Notes under the pieces: generated by a model
Told to the model about the DNA's origin: nothing
Database searches by the model: none
Seen by the model: only the letters and a program-made list of their open reading frames with translations
NCBI GenBank assembly: GCA_902601315.1
Contig: CACKMS010000011.1
Span: 1-35,068 of the forward strand
Origin: an uncultured Pelagibacteraceae bacterium
GTDB taxonomy: Bacteria; Pseudomonadota; Alphaproteobacteria; Pelagibacterales; Pelagibacteraceae
Direction: 5' to 3'
Length of the DNA stretch: 35,068 nucleotides
In this document: positions 27,628-35,068 of the stretch, piece after piece
Position numbering within the stretch: the stretch's first letter is position 1
How the letters are laid out: every line of letters begins with the position of its first letter
Position numbers and translations under genes: made by a program

Positions 27628-29457
27628 ATGACAACTGAAATTAGAAACATAACCATTATCGCTCACGTCGATCACGGTAAAACAACCTTAATCGACAATC
27701 TGATGAAACAAAGCGGATCTTTTAGAGAAAATGAAGTTGTAGATGAAAGATTAATGGATTCCGGTGAACTTGAAAAAGAGAGAGGAATTACAATTTTAGC
27801 CAAACCAGCTTCCATTAATTGGAATAATTCAAGAATAAACATAATTGACACTCCTGGACACAGAGATTTTGCAGCAGAAGTAGAGAGAGTTTTAAGTATG
27901 GCAGATGGAGCTTTGCTATTGATTGACTCGGCTGAAGGAGTGATGCCTCAAACTAAATTTGTTTTAGCAAAAGCACTTAAGCAAGGGCTAAAACCAATAG
28001 TGGTAATAAATAAATTAGACAAGCCAGATCAAAGAGCAAATGAAGTATTAGATGAAACTTTTGACTTATTTGTAAGTTTAGATGCAAATGAAGAACAATT
28101 AGATTTTCCAGTTATATATGCTAGTGGTAGATCGGGTTGGGCTAGTAAAGAAATTGATGGTCCTAGGGAAAACTTGCATCCATTATTAAATTTAGTAATT
28201 GAACATGTAAAACCAGCAAAATTTGATAAGACAAAACCTTTCGCGATGCTGTCTACCTTACTTTATGCTGATAGTTTCTTAGGTAGAAGTTTAGTTGGAC
28301 GAATATCTCAAGGTACAGCAAAAGCAAACCAACAAATTAAAGCGATAAACTTAGATGGTGAAAAAGTTGACGAGGGACGATTGACTAAAATATTTAGATA
28401 TGAAGGTACAAAAAAAGTTCCAATAGAAATAGGTGAAGCTGGAGATATAGTAGTTGTAGCTGGTCTAGAGAAAGCAAATGTTGCGGATACTATTTGTGAT
28501 CTAGATGTAGATAATCCAATCCAAGCTACTCCAATTGATCCACCAACAATGTCAATTAAGATTACAGTTAATAGTTCACCATTAGCAGGTACCGAGGGTA
28601 AAAAATTAACAAGTACTCAGATCAGAGAAAGATTGATGGTAGAGGCACAAAATAATGTGGGAATTACATTTTCCGAAAATGAAAATAAAGATGCATTTGA
28701 AATAAGTGGACGTGGTGAATTAATGTTAGAAATACTTCTTACACAAATGCGAAGAGAAGGATTTGAACTAACCGTTAGCCCACCTAGAGTTTTATTCAAA
28801 AAGGATCATGATGGAAATAAATTAGAACCTTTTGAAGAAATAACCGTAGATTTAGATGAGGAATATTCATCAAAAATCATTGACTCTATGAATAGAAGAA
28901 AAGGCAAGTTGATAGATCTTAAGGATACAGGCAAAAATAAAAAGAGACTTATTTTCCATGCACCTACTCGAGGTCTGATGGGTTATACAAGTAGATTTTT
29001 AACTCTTACAAAAGGCACAGGCGTAATAAATAGAATTTTTCACTCATATAGTAAATTTGAAGGAGAGATGGAAGGTAGAAGAAATGGTGCTTTAATCTCT
29101 ATGGAACAAGGTAAAGCTGTTGCCTTTGCAATATTTAATCTACAAGCAAGAGGTGAGATGTTCGTAACTCATAATGATCCTGTTTATTCAGGTATGATAG
29201 TTGGTTTAGCTCCAAAACCTGGAGATATGATAATTAATGTCATGAAGGGAAAAAAATTAACAAATATGAGAACACAAGGAACAGATGAAAATGTTGTCCT
29301 TACTCCAGTGAGAAAAATGTCAATTGCTGAGCAGTTAAGCATGCTAAACACTGATGAGGCTTTAGAGATAACTCCTAAATCATGTAGATTGAGGAAATCA
29401 ATCCTAGATCCTCACGAGAGAAAAAGAATTGAAAAAGCATCTTCTTTGGCTAACTAA
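27628..29457 (+). CDS. typA: Translational GTPase TypA/BipA
   Basis: TypA (BipA) is a ribosome-associated GTPase related to EF-G. It acts in 50S assembly and in stress or low-temperature growth. The 609-residue protein has G1 AHVDHGKTT (residues 12-20), ERGITI (G2), IDTPGH (G3) and NKLD (G4), then the beta-barrel. EF-G like domains III and V and the TypA-specific C-terminal domain follow, the last near KLTNMRTQGTDENVVLTP. Length and motifs are canonical. No Shine-Dalgarno sequence precedes the ATG. It lies downstream of the candidate small RNA and its terminator. Its 3' end overlaps the convergent YczE-like gene by eight bases. Confidence 0.97.
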   Translation: MTTEIRNITIIAHVDHGKTTLIDNLMKQSGSFRENEVVDERLMDSGELEKERGITILAKPASINWNNSRINIIDTPGHRDFAAEVERVLSMADGALLLIDSAEGVMPQTKFVLAKALKQGLKPIVVINKLDKPDQRANEVLDETFDLFVSLDANEEQLDFPVIYASGRSGWASKEIDGPRENLHPLLNLVIEHVKPAKFDKTKPFAMLSTLLYADSFLGRSLVGRISQGTAKANQQIKAINLDGEKVDEGRLTKIFRYEGTKKVPIEIGEAGDIVVVAGLEKANVADTICDLDVDNPIQATPIDPPTMSIKITVNSSPLAGTEGKKLTSTQIRERLMVEAQNNVGITFSENENKDAFEISGRGELMLEILLTQMRREGFELTVSPPRVLFKKDHDGNKLEPFEEITVDLDEEYSSKIIDSMNRRKGKLIDLKDTGKNKKRLIFHAPTRGLMGYTSRFLTLTKGTGVINRIFHSYSKFEGEMEGRRNGALISMEQGKAVAFAIFNLQARGEMFVTHNDPVYSGMIVGLAPKPGDMIINVMKGKKLTNMRTQGTDENVVLTPVRKMSIAEQLSMLNTDEALEITPKSCRLRKSILDPHERKRIEKASSLAN

Positions 29458-30094
29458 TTTTATTAACAAAGAATAAACCAAAGGCAACTGCAGGGCCTAT
29501 CCCAAATGCAAATATTAATGTTCCAACACCAACAGTTCCACCTAAATACCATCCAATTAAGACAACTGAAATTTCTAGACAAGCTCTAACAAAAGCAATT
29601 GGTAAATTCGTAATTTTTGTTAATCCCGTCATTAAACCGTCTCTCGGTCCTGGTCCTAAGTTAGCAACTAAATATATTCCACTACCTAATCCAACAAACA
29701 ATACTGAAACAACTGATAATAAATATTTAGAAAAAAAATTTGTTGGTGGATCAAAAAAATATAAAGTTACATCGATCATTCCAGCAATAATGATAATATT
29801 CATAACTGTTCCAATTCCTGGCTTTTGTTTTAGAAAAATCCACAAAAATAAGACACTCACACTAACAATAAATGTAGCTGCACCAATCGATATGTCCGTT
29901 TTTTTGGATATTCCTTCAGCAAATACTGACCACGGTGAATTACCAGTTGTTGATAAAACTAAAAGACCTTCTCCTAAACCAAACAAAACTAATCCCAAAC
30001 AAAGAAAAAAAAAAGTTGAAAATTTAGGTTTGAAATTTAAAGGTTTTTCAGAGCTCCACGTTTTTATTGGAATTTTTTTAATAGTTAAAAACAT
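29450..30094 (-). CDS. YczE-like integral membrane protein
   Basis: This 214-residue polytopic membrane protein resembles Bacillus YczE/YyaS-type proteins. About five hydrophobic helices are visible, with the family stretches GEGLLVLSTTGNSPWSVF and LGPGPRDGLMTGL, which recur as half-repeats (GNSPW and GPGPRDG turns). The C-terminal helices are very glycine rich (GGTVGVGTLIFAFGIGP). I use the ATG at 30094; the TTG two codons upstream is possible. Function is unknown: the family is named from a gene near the surfactin locus and no transport substrate is established. It overlaps typA tail to tail by eight bases and diverges from the DUF6134 gene with a gap of 133 bases. Confidence 0.85.
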   Translation of the reverse strand: MFLTIKKIPIKTWSSEKPLNFKPKFSTFFFLCLGLVLFGLGEGLLVLSTTGNSPWSVFAEGISKKTDISIGAATFIVSVSVLFLWIFLKQKPGIGTVMNIIIIAGMIDVTLYFFDPPTNFFSKYLLSVVSVLFVGLGSGIYLVANLGPGPRDGLMTGLTKITNLPIAFVRACLEISVVLIGWYLGGTVGVGTLIFAFGIGPAVAFGLFFVNKIS

Positions 30095-30227
30095 CGTCAA
30101 TCAAAGATCATATTGCATAACAGAATTTATGTATAAACAACAGAAAATAAGTTTATCTATATTCTCTTCTAATATCTTCTCACTTTAGTTAAATATTAAT
30201 TTCTATTAAAATAATTTAATAAATTTT

Positions 30228-30917
30228 ATGAATAAAATCATTTTAATCTTTTTCATTGCTTTAGGAATTTTATTTAAAATAAATGCATACGCTCACACTG
30301 ATCATTATAAAAATATTAAATCGATTGAAATGGAAATATTTAAAGACAATAAATATATAGGCTTTAGTAAATTTTTTTTTAATAAAACTCAAAAAAAATT
30401 TGAAGTAACAAATACAACAAACTTTGAAGTTAAACTAATGGGTATAACAGTTTTCTCAGTTATTAGTGAAGGTTTGGAAATTTACGAAAATGATCAACTA
30501 ATTTATTTTAAATCAGATACAGTACAAAATGATAAAAAAAAATTTGTGGAAGTGTTTTTAGATGAAGAAAATAGAAATTTTAAAATTAATGGATCCTCGT
30601 ACAAAGGAACTGGAAATTTAGAGAATATAATTGGTAATTGGTGGAATCACAGATTGTTACAATCAGATACTCAAATTAGTCCACTTTCTGGAAGTATCAA
30701 AAAACAGTCAGTAGAATTTCTTAAAAAGGAAAAAATTAGACTTTATGAAAATGAAATTAATGTTGAAAAATTTAGACTTAAATCTACTGATGAAAGTCTT
30801 CCAAAAGATAAGAGGCTAGATTTTGAAATTTGGTACGATAAAAAAAGAGCAATGATAGTTAAAATTCGATATAAAAGATTAGGTACTTGGGAGTACCGAC
30901 TAAAAAAAGTTAATTAG
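30228..30917 (+). CDS. Exported DUF6134 family protein
   Basis: This 229-residue protein has a signal peptide (hydrophobic 4-19, likely cleavage after NAYA at 22). The mature part is a predominantly beta-type domain, with the conserved-looking pieces IGFSKFFFN, GNWWNHRLLQSDTQISPLSG and LDFEIWYDKK. These resemble the DUF6134 family (function unknown). It is expected in the periplasm. It is a single plus-strand gene and its end overlaps the convergent oxidoreductase by eight bases. Family assignment is from recall of these motifs and is less certain than the signal peptide. Confidence 0.72.
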   Translation: MNKIILIFFIALGILFKINAYAHTDHYKNIKSIEMEIFKDNKYIGFSKFFFNKTQKKFEVTNTTNFEVKLMGITVFSVISEGLEIYENDQLIYFKSDTVQNDKKKFVEVFLDEENRNFKINGSSYKGTGNLENIIGNWWNHRLLQSDTQISPLSGSIKKQSVEFLKKEKIRLYENEINVEKFRLKSTDESLPKDKRLDFEIWYDKKRAMIVKIRYKRLGTWEYRLKKVN

Positions 30918-31880
30918 TAATTTTTTTATATAAATCACTGGCGCTTATCCATCCATTTTCATAACGAGGGCCTCCGAACCAATCACCACAAATCCCAACT
31001 TTCAAAGATTTACTCCATAAAGATTGAATATTTAATTTTTTTTTGTTTGCAGAATATTTCCAACCATGGATATTTGAAAAATATATTTTATTGATATTTG
31101 TCTTGGATAGTTTTTTAAATCTATTGATCAAAAAATTCGTAAATTTTTTTTTATTATTTCTATAATTTAAAATATTTCTATTAGCCCATTTAAATGTGCT
31201 TTGAATTGTCCAAAGATCGTGTTTATACTTAAATCTTTTTTTACTATTTTCTTTAGCTGCCCACCCTATTATTTCATCATTAAATAAGAAACTTGAAAAA
31301 TTATTTTTAATTTTATTAGTTACGGTCATAACTGTGATGTTTGCCTCCATTTTCACATTTTTATTCTTGAAGAAATTAGGAAGAAATTTTATTAATAATT
31401 TTTTTGATTGGGCAAAAGGAATTGATATTATTAATACTTCATAATATTTAACATCACCATTTAAAAAACTCAATTTCCAATTTTTTTTAATCCTCTCAAT
31501 TTTAAAGAGCTCATGTTCAAAAATACAATTAATATTTTTTAATAAATATTTTGATATTGCATTATTTCCTTTTACTCCAATAAGCTTGGTATGTTTTTTA
31601 TTTTCTAGAACTTTATTGTGATCAAACTTATGTGGACCCTGCCATTTTTTTAAAACACTTTTTTTTGTAACCCAGAACAAAATTTTTTAAATTTGCTCGT
31701 TTTTGGAGAGATATATTGTAGCCCGTGATCAAAACCTAATTTGTTTAAATATCTTCTATGAGAGCTTCTGCCGCCAATTCCTTTTGCTTTTTCATAAACA
31801 TCGACTTTATACTTTTTAGATAACAAATTAGCAATTGTTGAACCAGAAATCCCACTTCCAATTACACAGATATTTTTCAC
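30910..31880 (-). pseudogene. Renalase-like FAD-dependent oxidoreductase with -1 frameshift
   Basis: Two adjoining frames encode one protein. The N-terminal 76 codons (31650-31880, GTG start) have the FAD-binding VIGSGISGSTIA and GIGGRSSHRR. The rest (30910 to about 31666) continues LKKWQGPHKF and ends with the second FAD contact, ICGDWFGGPRYENGWISA. The break falls at eight T on the plus strand (31659-31666), that is CAAAAAAAAGTG in the gene. Slipping back one base there joins the frames to give about 323 residues, the usual length for this family. It may be a homopolymer sequencing error, a true inactivation, or frameshifting/slippage at A_AAA_AAA. Nothing else in either half looks decayed. 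The GTG start overlaps the tldE stop (GTGA), so it belongs to the tldD-tldE run. Its substrate is unknown. Confidence 0.8.
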
Positions 31881-33193
31881 CTTCCAGCTACGATCATACC
31901 CTCAACTAAAAGAGTTGGCGCATTAGTAGAGTATTTAAATTCTAGATCATTAGCCAAAGTAATGTTTTTAAATATTTCCTTAAAATTTCCTGCAATTGTA
32001 ATTTCACTTACAGGATATATAAATTCACCATTTTCAACCATAAAACCATTTGCTCCAACAGAATAATCCCCTGTTACAAGGTTTGTGCCATGTCCAATTG
32101 TTTCTGTAATGTATAAATTTTTTTTACTAGATTTAAGTAGTGTTTCAAATGGCATACTCCCATTTTCAAAATATAAGTTACTAGTACCGCCGCATCTTCC
32201 ATTTGATTTCAAATTTAATTTTTTTCCGTAATAAGTATCTACTAAATAACTTTTTAATACACCGTTTTCGATTAATTTAAGATTATTAGTTTCTACTCCT
32301 TCGCTATCAAAATTTTTAGAGCCAAGTCCTTTTTTTATTTTTGGATCATCTATAACATTTAGGGATTTAGGAAAAATCTCTTCACCAATTTTATTCTTTA
32401 AAAATGAGGTTCCTCTTGAAATAGCACCTGCAGATATTGCACTAGATAAAACATTCAAAATACCTTTAGAAATTTTTTTATCAAATACAATACCAATTTT
32501 TTCACTTTTTATTTTCTTAGGATCTAATTTTTTCACTGTGTTTGCTGCAGCACTTTCGCCTATGTTTGTAGGACTAGTTAAATCAGAAAAATGTCTTTTA
32601 CTAGTAAAGTCATAATCTCTCTCCATTTGGCTATCTTGTTTAGCAACAGCTACACAACTAATATTAAAGTTTGAAGTTTTATATCCATTTATAAAACCAT
32701 TGCTATTGGCTAGAACAAAATTTGACTTATTTTCAGTAAAGTCTGTTTCAGTATTAATAATTTTAGTTTCTTTTGATGCAGCTTCCTCAGCTTCTTTTAA
32801 AATGTCTATTTTTTTGTTATTTGGAACATGAAATTCATCATAAAGATCCAAACTTTCAAAATTTTTTGCCATTAACTCCTTATCAGGTAATGAATTAAAT
32901 TCGTCATTAGGAGTAATTTTTGCTGTCTCAATACATCTTTCTGTAAGTATTTTAATATTATCTTTTGATAAATTTGAGGATGAGATTGTTGATTTTTTTT
33001 TGTTTATATAAGTCGTAATGCCTATAGCAAAACTATCAGATCTGTTTGATTCATCTAATTGTTTATTTCTTAAATTTACTGTTTCTGAAATGGAATGAAT
33101 AACCTCAACATTTACATCTGTGGCACCGAGCTTTTTTGAATACTCTATTGTTTGACTTGCAATACTATTTAAATACTCTTGATCTTTGACCAT
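31877..33193 (-). CDS. pmbA: TldE/PmbA, partner subunit of the TldD/E protease
   Basis: TldE (PmbA) is the non-catalytic partner of TldD. In Escherichia coli the heterodimer trims unfolded peptides, for example in microcin B17 maturation and CcdA turnover. The 438-residue protein has the family features SDSFAIGITTY-like N-terminal strands and the central GIVFDKKISKGILNVL. The C-terminal TETIGHGTNLVTGDYSVGA and MVENGEFIYPVSEITIAGN blocks follow, shown here as landmark pieces. It lacks HExxxH, which is normal for TldE. It lies 3 bases downstream of tldD and overlaps the start of the oxidoreductase by four bases. Length is typical (about 440-450). Confidence 0.93.
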   Translation of the reverse strand: MVKDQEYLNSIASQTIEYSKKLGATDVNVEVIHSISETVNLRNKQLDESNRSDSFAIGITTYINKKKSTISSSNLSKDNIKILTERCIETAKITPNDEFNSLPDKELMAKNFESLDLYDEFHVPNNKKIDILKEAEEAASKETKIINTETDFTENKSNFVLANSNGFINGYKTSNFNISCVAVAKQDSQMERDYDFTSKRHFSDLTSPTNIGESAAANTVKKLDPKKIKSEKIGIVFDKKISKGILNVLSSAISAGAISRGTSFLKNKIGEEIFPKSLNVIDDPKIKKGLGSKNFDSEGVETNNLKLIENGVLKSYLVDTYYGKKLNLKSNGRCGGTSNLYFENGSMPFETLLKSSKKNLYITETIGHGTNLVTGDYSVGANGFMVENGEFIYPVSEITIAGNFKEIFKNITLANDLEFKYSTNAPTLLVEGMIVAGR

Positions 33194-33196
33194 TTG

Positions 33197-34612
33197 TTAA
33201 AGTTGTGTTCCACCGACTGTCATTTTATCTATTAAAATAGATGGTTGAGCGACTCCTACAGGAACACCTTGTCCAGCTTTTCCACATGTGCCAATTCCAG
33301 GATCTAGTTTCATATCGTTACCAACCATTGAAACTTCTTTTAAAATTGATGGACCGTCACCAATTAGTGTAGCGCCTTTGATTGGAGAACCTATTTTTCC
33401 ATTATTAATTTCATAAGCTTCAGTACAATTAAAAACAAATTTTCCTGAGGTAATATCGACTTGACCTCCTCCAAAACTCACTGCAAATATACCTTTATCA
33501 ACTGATCTTATCATTTCATCTTGAGAATATTTTCCACTTAACATCATTGTATTTCTCATTCTTGGTAATACGACATGTTTATAACTTTCTCTTCGACCAC
33601 TACCTGTAGATTTCGTTTTCATAAGCCTTGCATTTAGCCTATCTTGCATAAAGTTTTTAAGTATTCCGTTTTCAATTAACACAGTATTCTCTGTGGGTGT
33701 GCCTTCGTCATCAATGGTTAGACTTCCTCTTCGAAGATTTAAAGTACCATCATCTACTATTGTTACTCCTTCACTAGCAACTCTTTGGCCCATCAAATTA
33801 TGAAATGCTGAAGTTTTTTTTCTGTTAAAATCTCCCTCTAAACCATGTCCAATTGCTTCATGAATTAATATTGCTGGCCAACCTGGTCCCAAAACAACTT
33901 TCATTTCTCCAGCAGGAGCTGGTTTGCTTTTAAGATTTACATCAGCAATTCTAAAAGCTTCGTCACAAACTTGTTTCCAATTTTCGTTTTTTAAATATTC
34001 ATCATAGGACTGTCTACCACCAATGCCATAAACGCCAGTTTCTTTTTTTCCATTTTTTTCTAATACTACCGAAACATTAAATCTAACTAGCGGTCTTACA
34101 TCTTTTAAAACCTCAGAATTTGATCGAATAATTTCAATTTCCTTATGTTCGCCTAAGAAACTGGCTGTTACCTGGCTAACCATATCTCCTTTGGACCTAA
34201 TGTAATTATTTACCTCATTTAGAATTTGTATTTTTGAATTTTGTGATTTTTCCTCAATTGGATTTATATCTTCATAATATTTTTTATTTGATTTGGGAAT
34301 TTCATGATTGTAGGTGCCTTTTTTCGATTTAAGTGTATCTTTAAGATTTTCACTTGATTTTAGAATAGAGTCTTTTGAAATATCATTAGAGTGAGAATAA
34401 GCTACAACTTCTCCTGTAATTGCCCTAAACCCATAGCCTAAGTCAGAGCTATAACTTGAATTCTTTATTTTGTTATCGTCTAATAAAATTGATTCTGATT
34501 TCGAATTTTCTAAGTATAACTCCCCATCATCACAATTATTTAGTGTATCTGACACAATACTCTCTGCTTTTATATTATCTAAATCGCTATTTTTGAAGAA
34601 ATTTGACATCAT
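33197..34612 (-). CDS. tldD: TldD metalloprotease subunit
   Basis: TldD is the zinc-bearing subunit of the TldD/TldE protease, in the cytoplasm. The 471-residue protein has the catalytic HExxxH as HEAIGH at 251-256. Cys443, in the C-terminal GTCGKAGQG, is expected to be a further metal ligand. Other family stretches are GYGFRAI, GVYGIGGRQ and GGGQVDITSGKFVFNC. Two ATG codons begin the frame (34612 and 34609), and either could be used. It is the first gene of a minus-strand group with tldE (3-base gap) and the frameshifted oxidoreductase. It diverges from the DUF393 gene with an 84-base gap. No natural-product or leader-peptide gene is seen nearby, so the substrate is likely a housekeeping one. 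Confidence 0.95.
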   Translation of the reverse strand: MMSNFFKNSDLDNIKAESIVSDTLNNCDDGELYLENSKSESILLDDNKIKNSSYSSDLGYGFRAITGEVVAYSHSNDISKDSILKSSENLKDTLKSKKGTYNHEIPKSNKKYYEDINPIEEKSQNSKIQILNEVNNYIRSKGDMVSQVTASFLGEHKEIEIIRSNSEVLKDVRPLVRFNVSVVLEKNGKKETGVYGIGGRQSYDEYLKNENWKQVCDEAFRIADVNLKSKPAPAGEMKVVLGPGWPAILIHEAIGHGLEGDFNRKKTSAFHNLMGQRVASEGVTIVDDGTLNLRRGSLTIDDEGTPTENTVLIENGILKNFMQDRLNARLMKTKSTGSGRRESYKHVVLPRMRNTMMLSGKYSQDEMIRSVDKGIFAVSFGGGQVDITSGKFVFNCTEAYEINNGKIGSPIKGATLIGDGPSILKEVSMVGNDMKLDPGIGTCGKAGQGVPVGVAQPSILIDKMTVGGTQL

Positions 34613-34696
34613 ATTAATGTAGTTGCCATAATTAATATTTCAACAGTCGTTTTATCACATTAAGAAAAATTTAAAAAATCACTATAAATTTAATTG

Positions 34697-35044
34697 ATGA
34701 AAGTTTATTTTAATAATTCTTGTAGTATTTGTAGAGCAGAAATTAACCTTTATAAGAAAGAAAATATTAGTGAGTTAAACTGGATAGATATTACTAAAAA
34801 TAAAGAAGCAGAAGATGAAACAAATAAATCTGATAAAGAGCTTTTAAGAAGGCTACATGTAGAAAAAGATGGAAAAATTTATGTTGGCGTTAATGCTTTT
34901 TTATTAGTCTGGAAAGAAATCCCAAAATACAAAATTTTATACAAATTTTTTAAATTACCAGTTGTCTACCATTTTTTTTATATGGGTTATGAAATTGTTG
35001 CTTTTTTCTTATATTTAAAAAATAGAAAACAACTAAAAAACTAA
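34697..35044 (+). CDS. DUF393 (DCC family) thiol-disulfide oxidoreductase-like protein
   Basis: This 115-residue protein of the DUF393/DCC family is named for a conserved N-terminal Asp-x-x-Cys-x-x-Cys, here NNSCSICRAE with cysteines 9 and 12. The aspartate is replaced by Asn, a common variant. A WIDIT strand and the GVNAFLLVWKEIPKY block are family-typical, and a hydrophobic C-terminal segment (about 85-108) may contact the membrane. Redox activity is inferred from the CxxC; no substrate is known. The ATG at 34697 is preferred to the adjoining TTG at 34694. It is divergent from tldD; the last 24 bases of the window after its stop show nothing. Confidence 0.85.
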   Translation: MKVYFNNSCSICRAEINLYKKENISELNWIDITKNKEAEDETNKSDKELLRRLHVEKDGKIYVGVNAFLLVWKEIPKYKILYKFFKLPVVYHFFYMGYEIVAFFLYLKNRKQLKN

Positions 35045-35068
35045 CCAGTTATTTTTATAAGTATGTCG

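Noticed and set aside
27493..27675. Minus-strand open frame of 60 codons overlapping the typA start
   Set aside because: It runs antisense through the typA N-terminus and promoter region, with no motif, no ribosome site and no sensible composition; a shadow frame.

Overview
The window looks like a piece of a small, AT-rich, streamlined alphaproteobacterial chromosome, most likely SAR11/Pelagibacterales or a close relative. This is an inference from several things: very low G+C judged by eye, A/T-heavy codon choice, tiny or negative intergenic gaps, and the classic alphaproteobacterial cta (cytochrome oxidase) cluster ending in SURF1 and thrC. Family-level protein features point the same way (DUF2093, a DUF3035/BamF-like lipoprotein, a TIGR01459-type HAD hydrolase). 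No transposon, phage, CRISPR, rRNA or tRNA gene was seen.

Layout. 1-7249 (minus): rsmE, ctaC, ctaD, ctaB, an unlisted 40-codon membrane peptide (CoxF-like), ctaG, ctaE, surf1, and the 5' part of thrC, which runs off the left edge. Together these build the aa3-type cytochrome c oxidase (subunits I-III, heme farnesylation, copper delivery, assembly). 7267-9760 (plus): a type II haloacid dehalogenase-like hydrolase, a pirin and a quinone oxidoreductase. 9757-10161 (minus): a DUF2721 membrane protein. 10212-15833 (plus): ubiA, then an overlapping lipid A/LPS block msbA-waaA-lpxK-lpxL. 15835-16032 (minus): a DUF2093 protein. 16056-17882 (plus): purD and rsmD. 17874-24322 (minus): a run containing a HAD-IIA hydrolase, ribF, ileS, lspA, a BamF-like lipoprotein and a short pgi.

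24391-26500 (plus): a heat-shock type promoter, groES, groL and a strong GAAA-loop terminator. 26497-27219 (minus): an orphan SAM methyltransferase. 27220-27627 is the only long non-coding stretch. It holds a perfect -10 box, a repeat-rich structured segment of about 180 nt and an intrinsic terminator, which together suggest an unannotated small RNA gene upstream of typA. 27628-29457 (plus): typA/bipA. 29450-30094 (minus): a YczE-like membrane protein. 30228-30917 (plus): an exported DUF6134 protein. 30910-34612 (minus): tldD, tldE/pmbA, and a renalase-like FAD oxidoreductase broken by a -1 shift at an A8 tract. 34697-35044 (plus): a DUF393 CxxC protein.

Most of the content is ordinary core metabolism. 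The observations most worth a second look are the candidate small RNA with alternative hairpins around a tandem 10-bp repeat (27249-27439), the frameshifted oxidoreductase (30910-31880), and the tiny membrane peptide in the cta operon (2983-3105). I did not see a convincing new defence, mobile or biosynthetic system.
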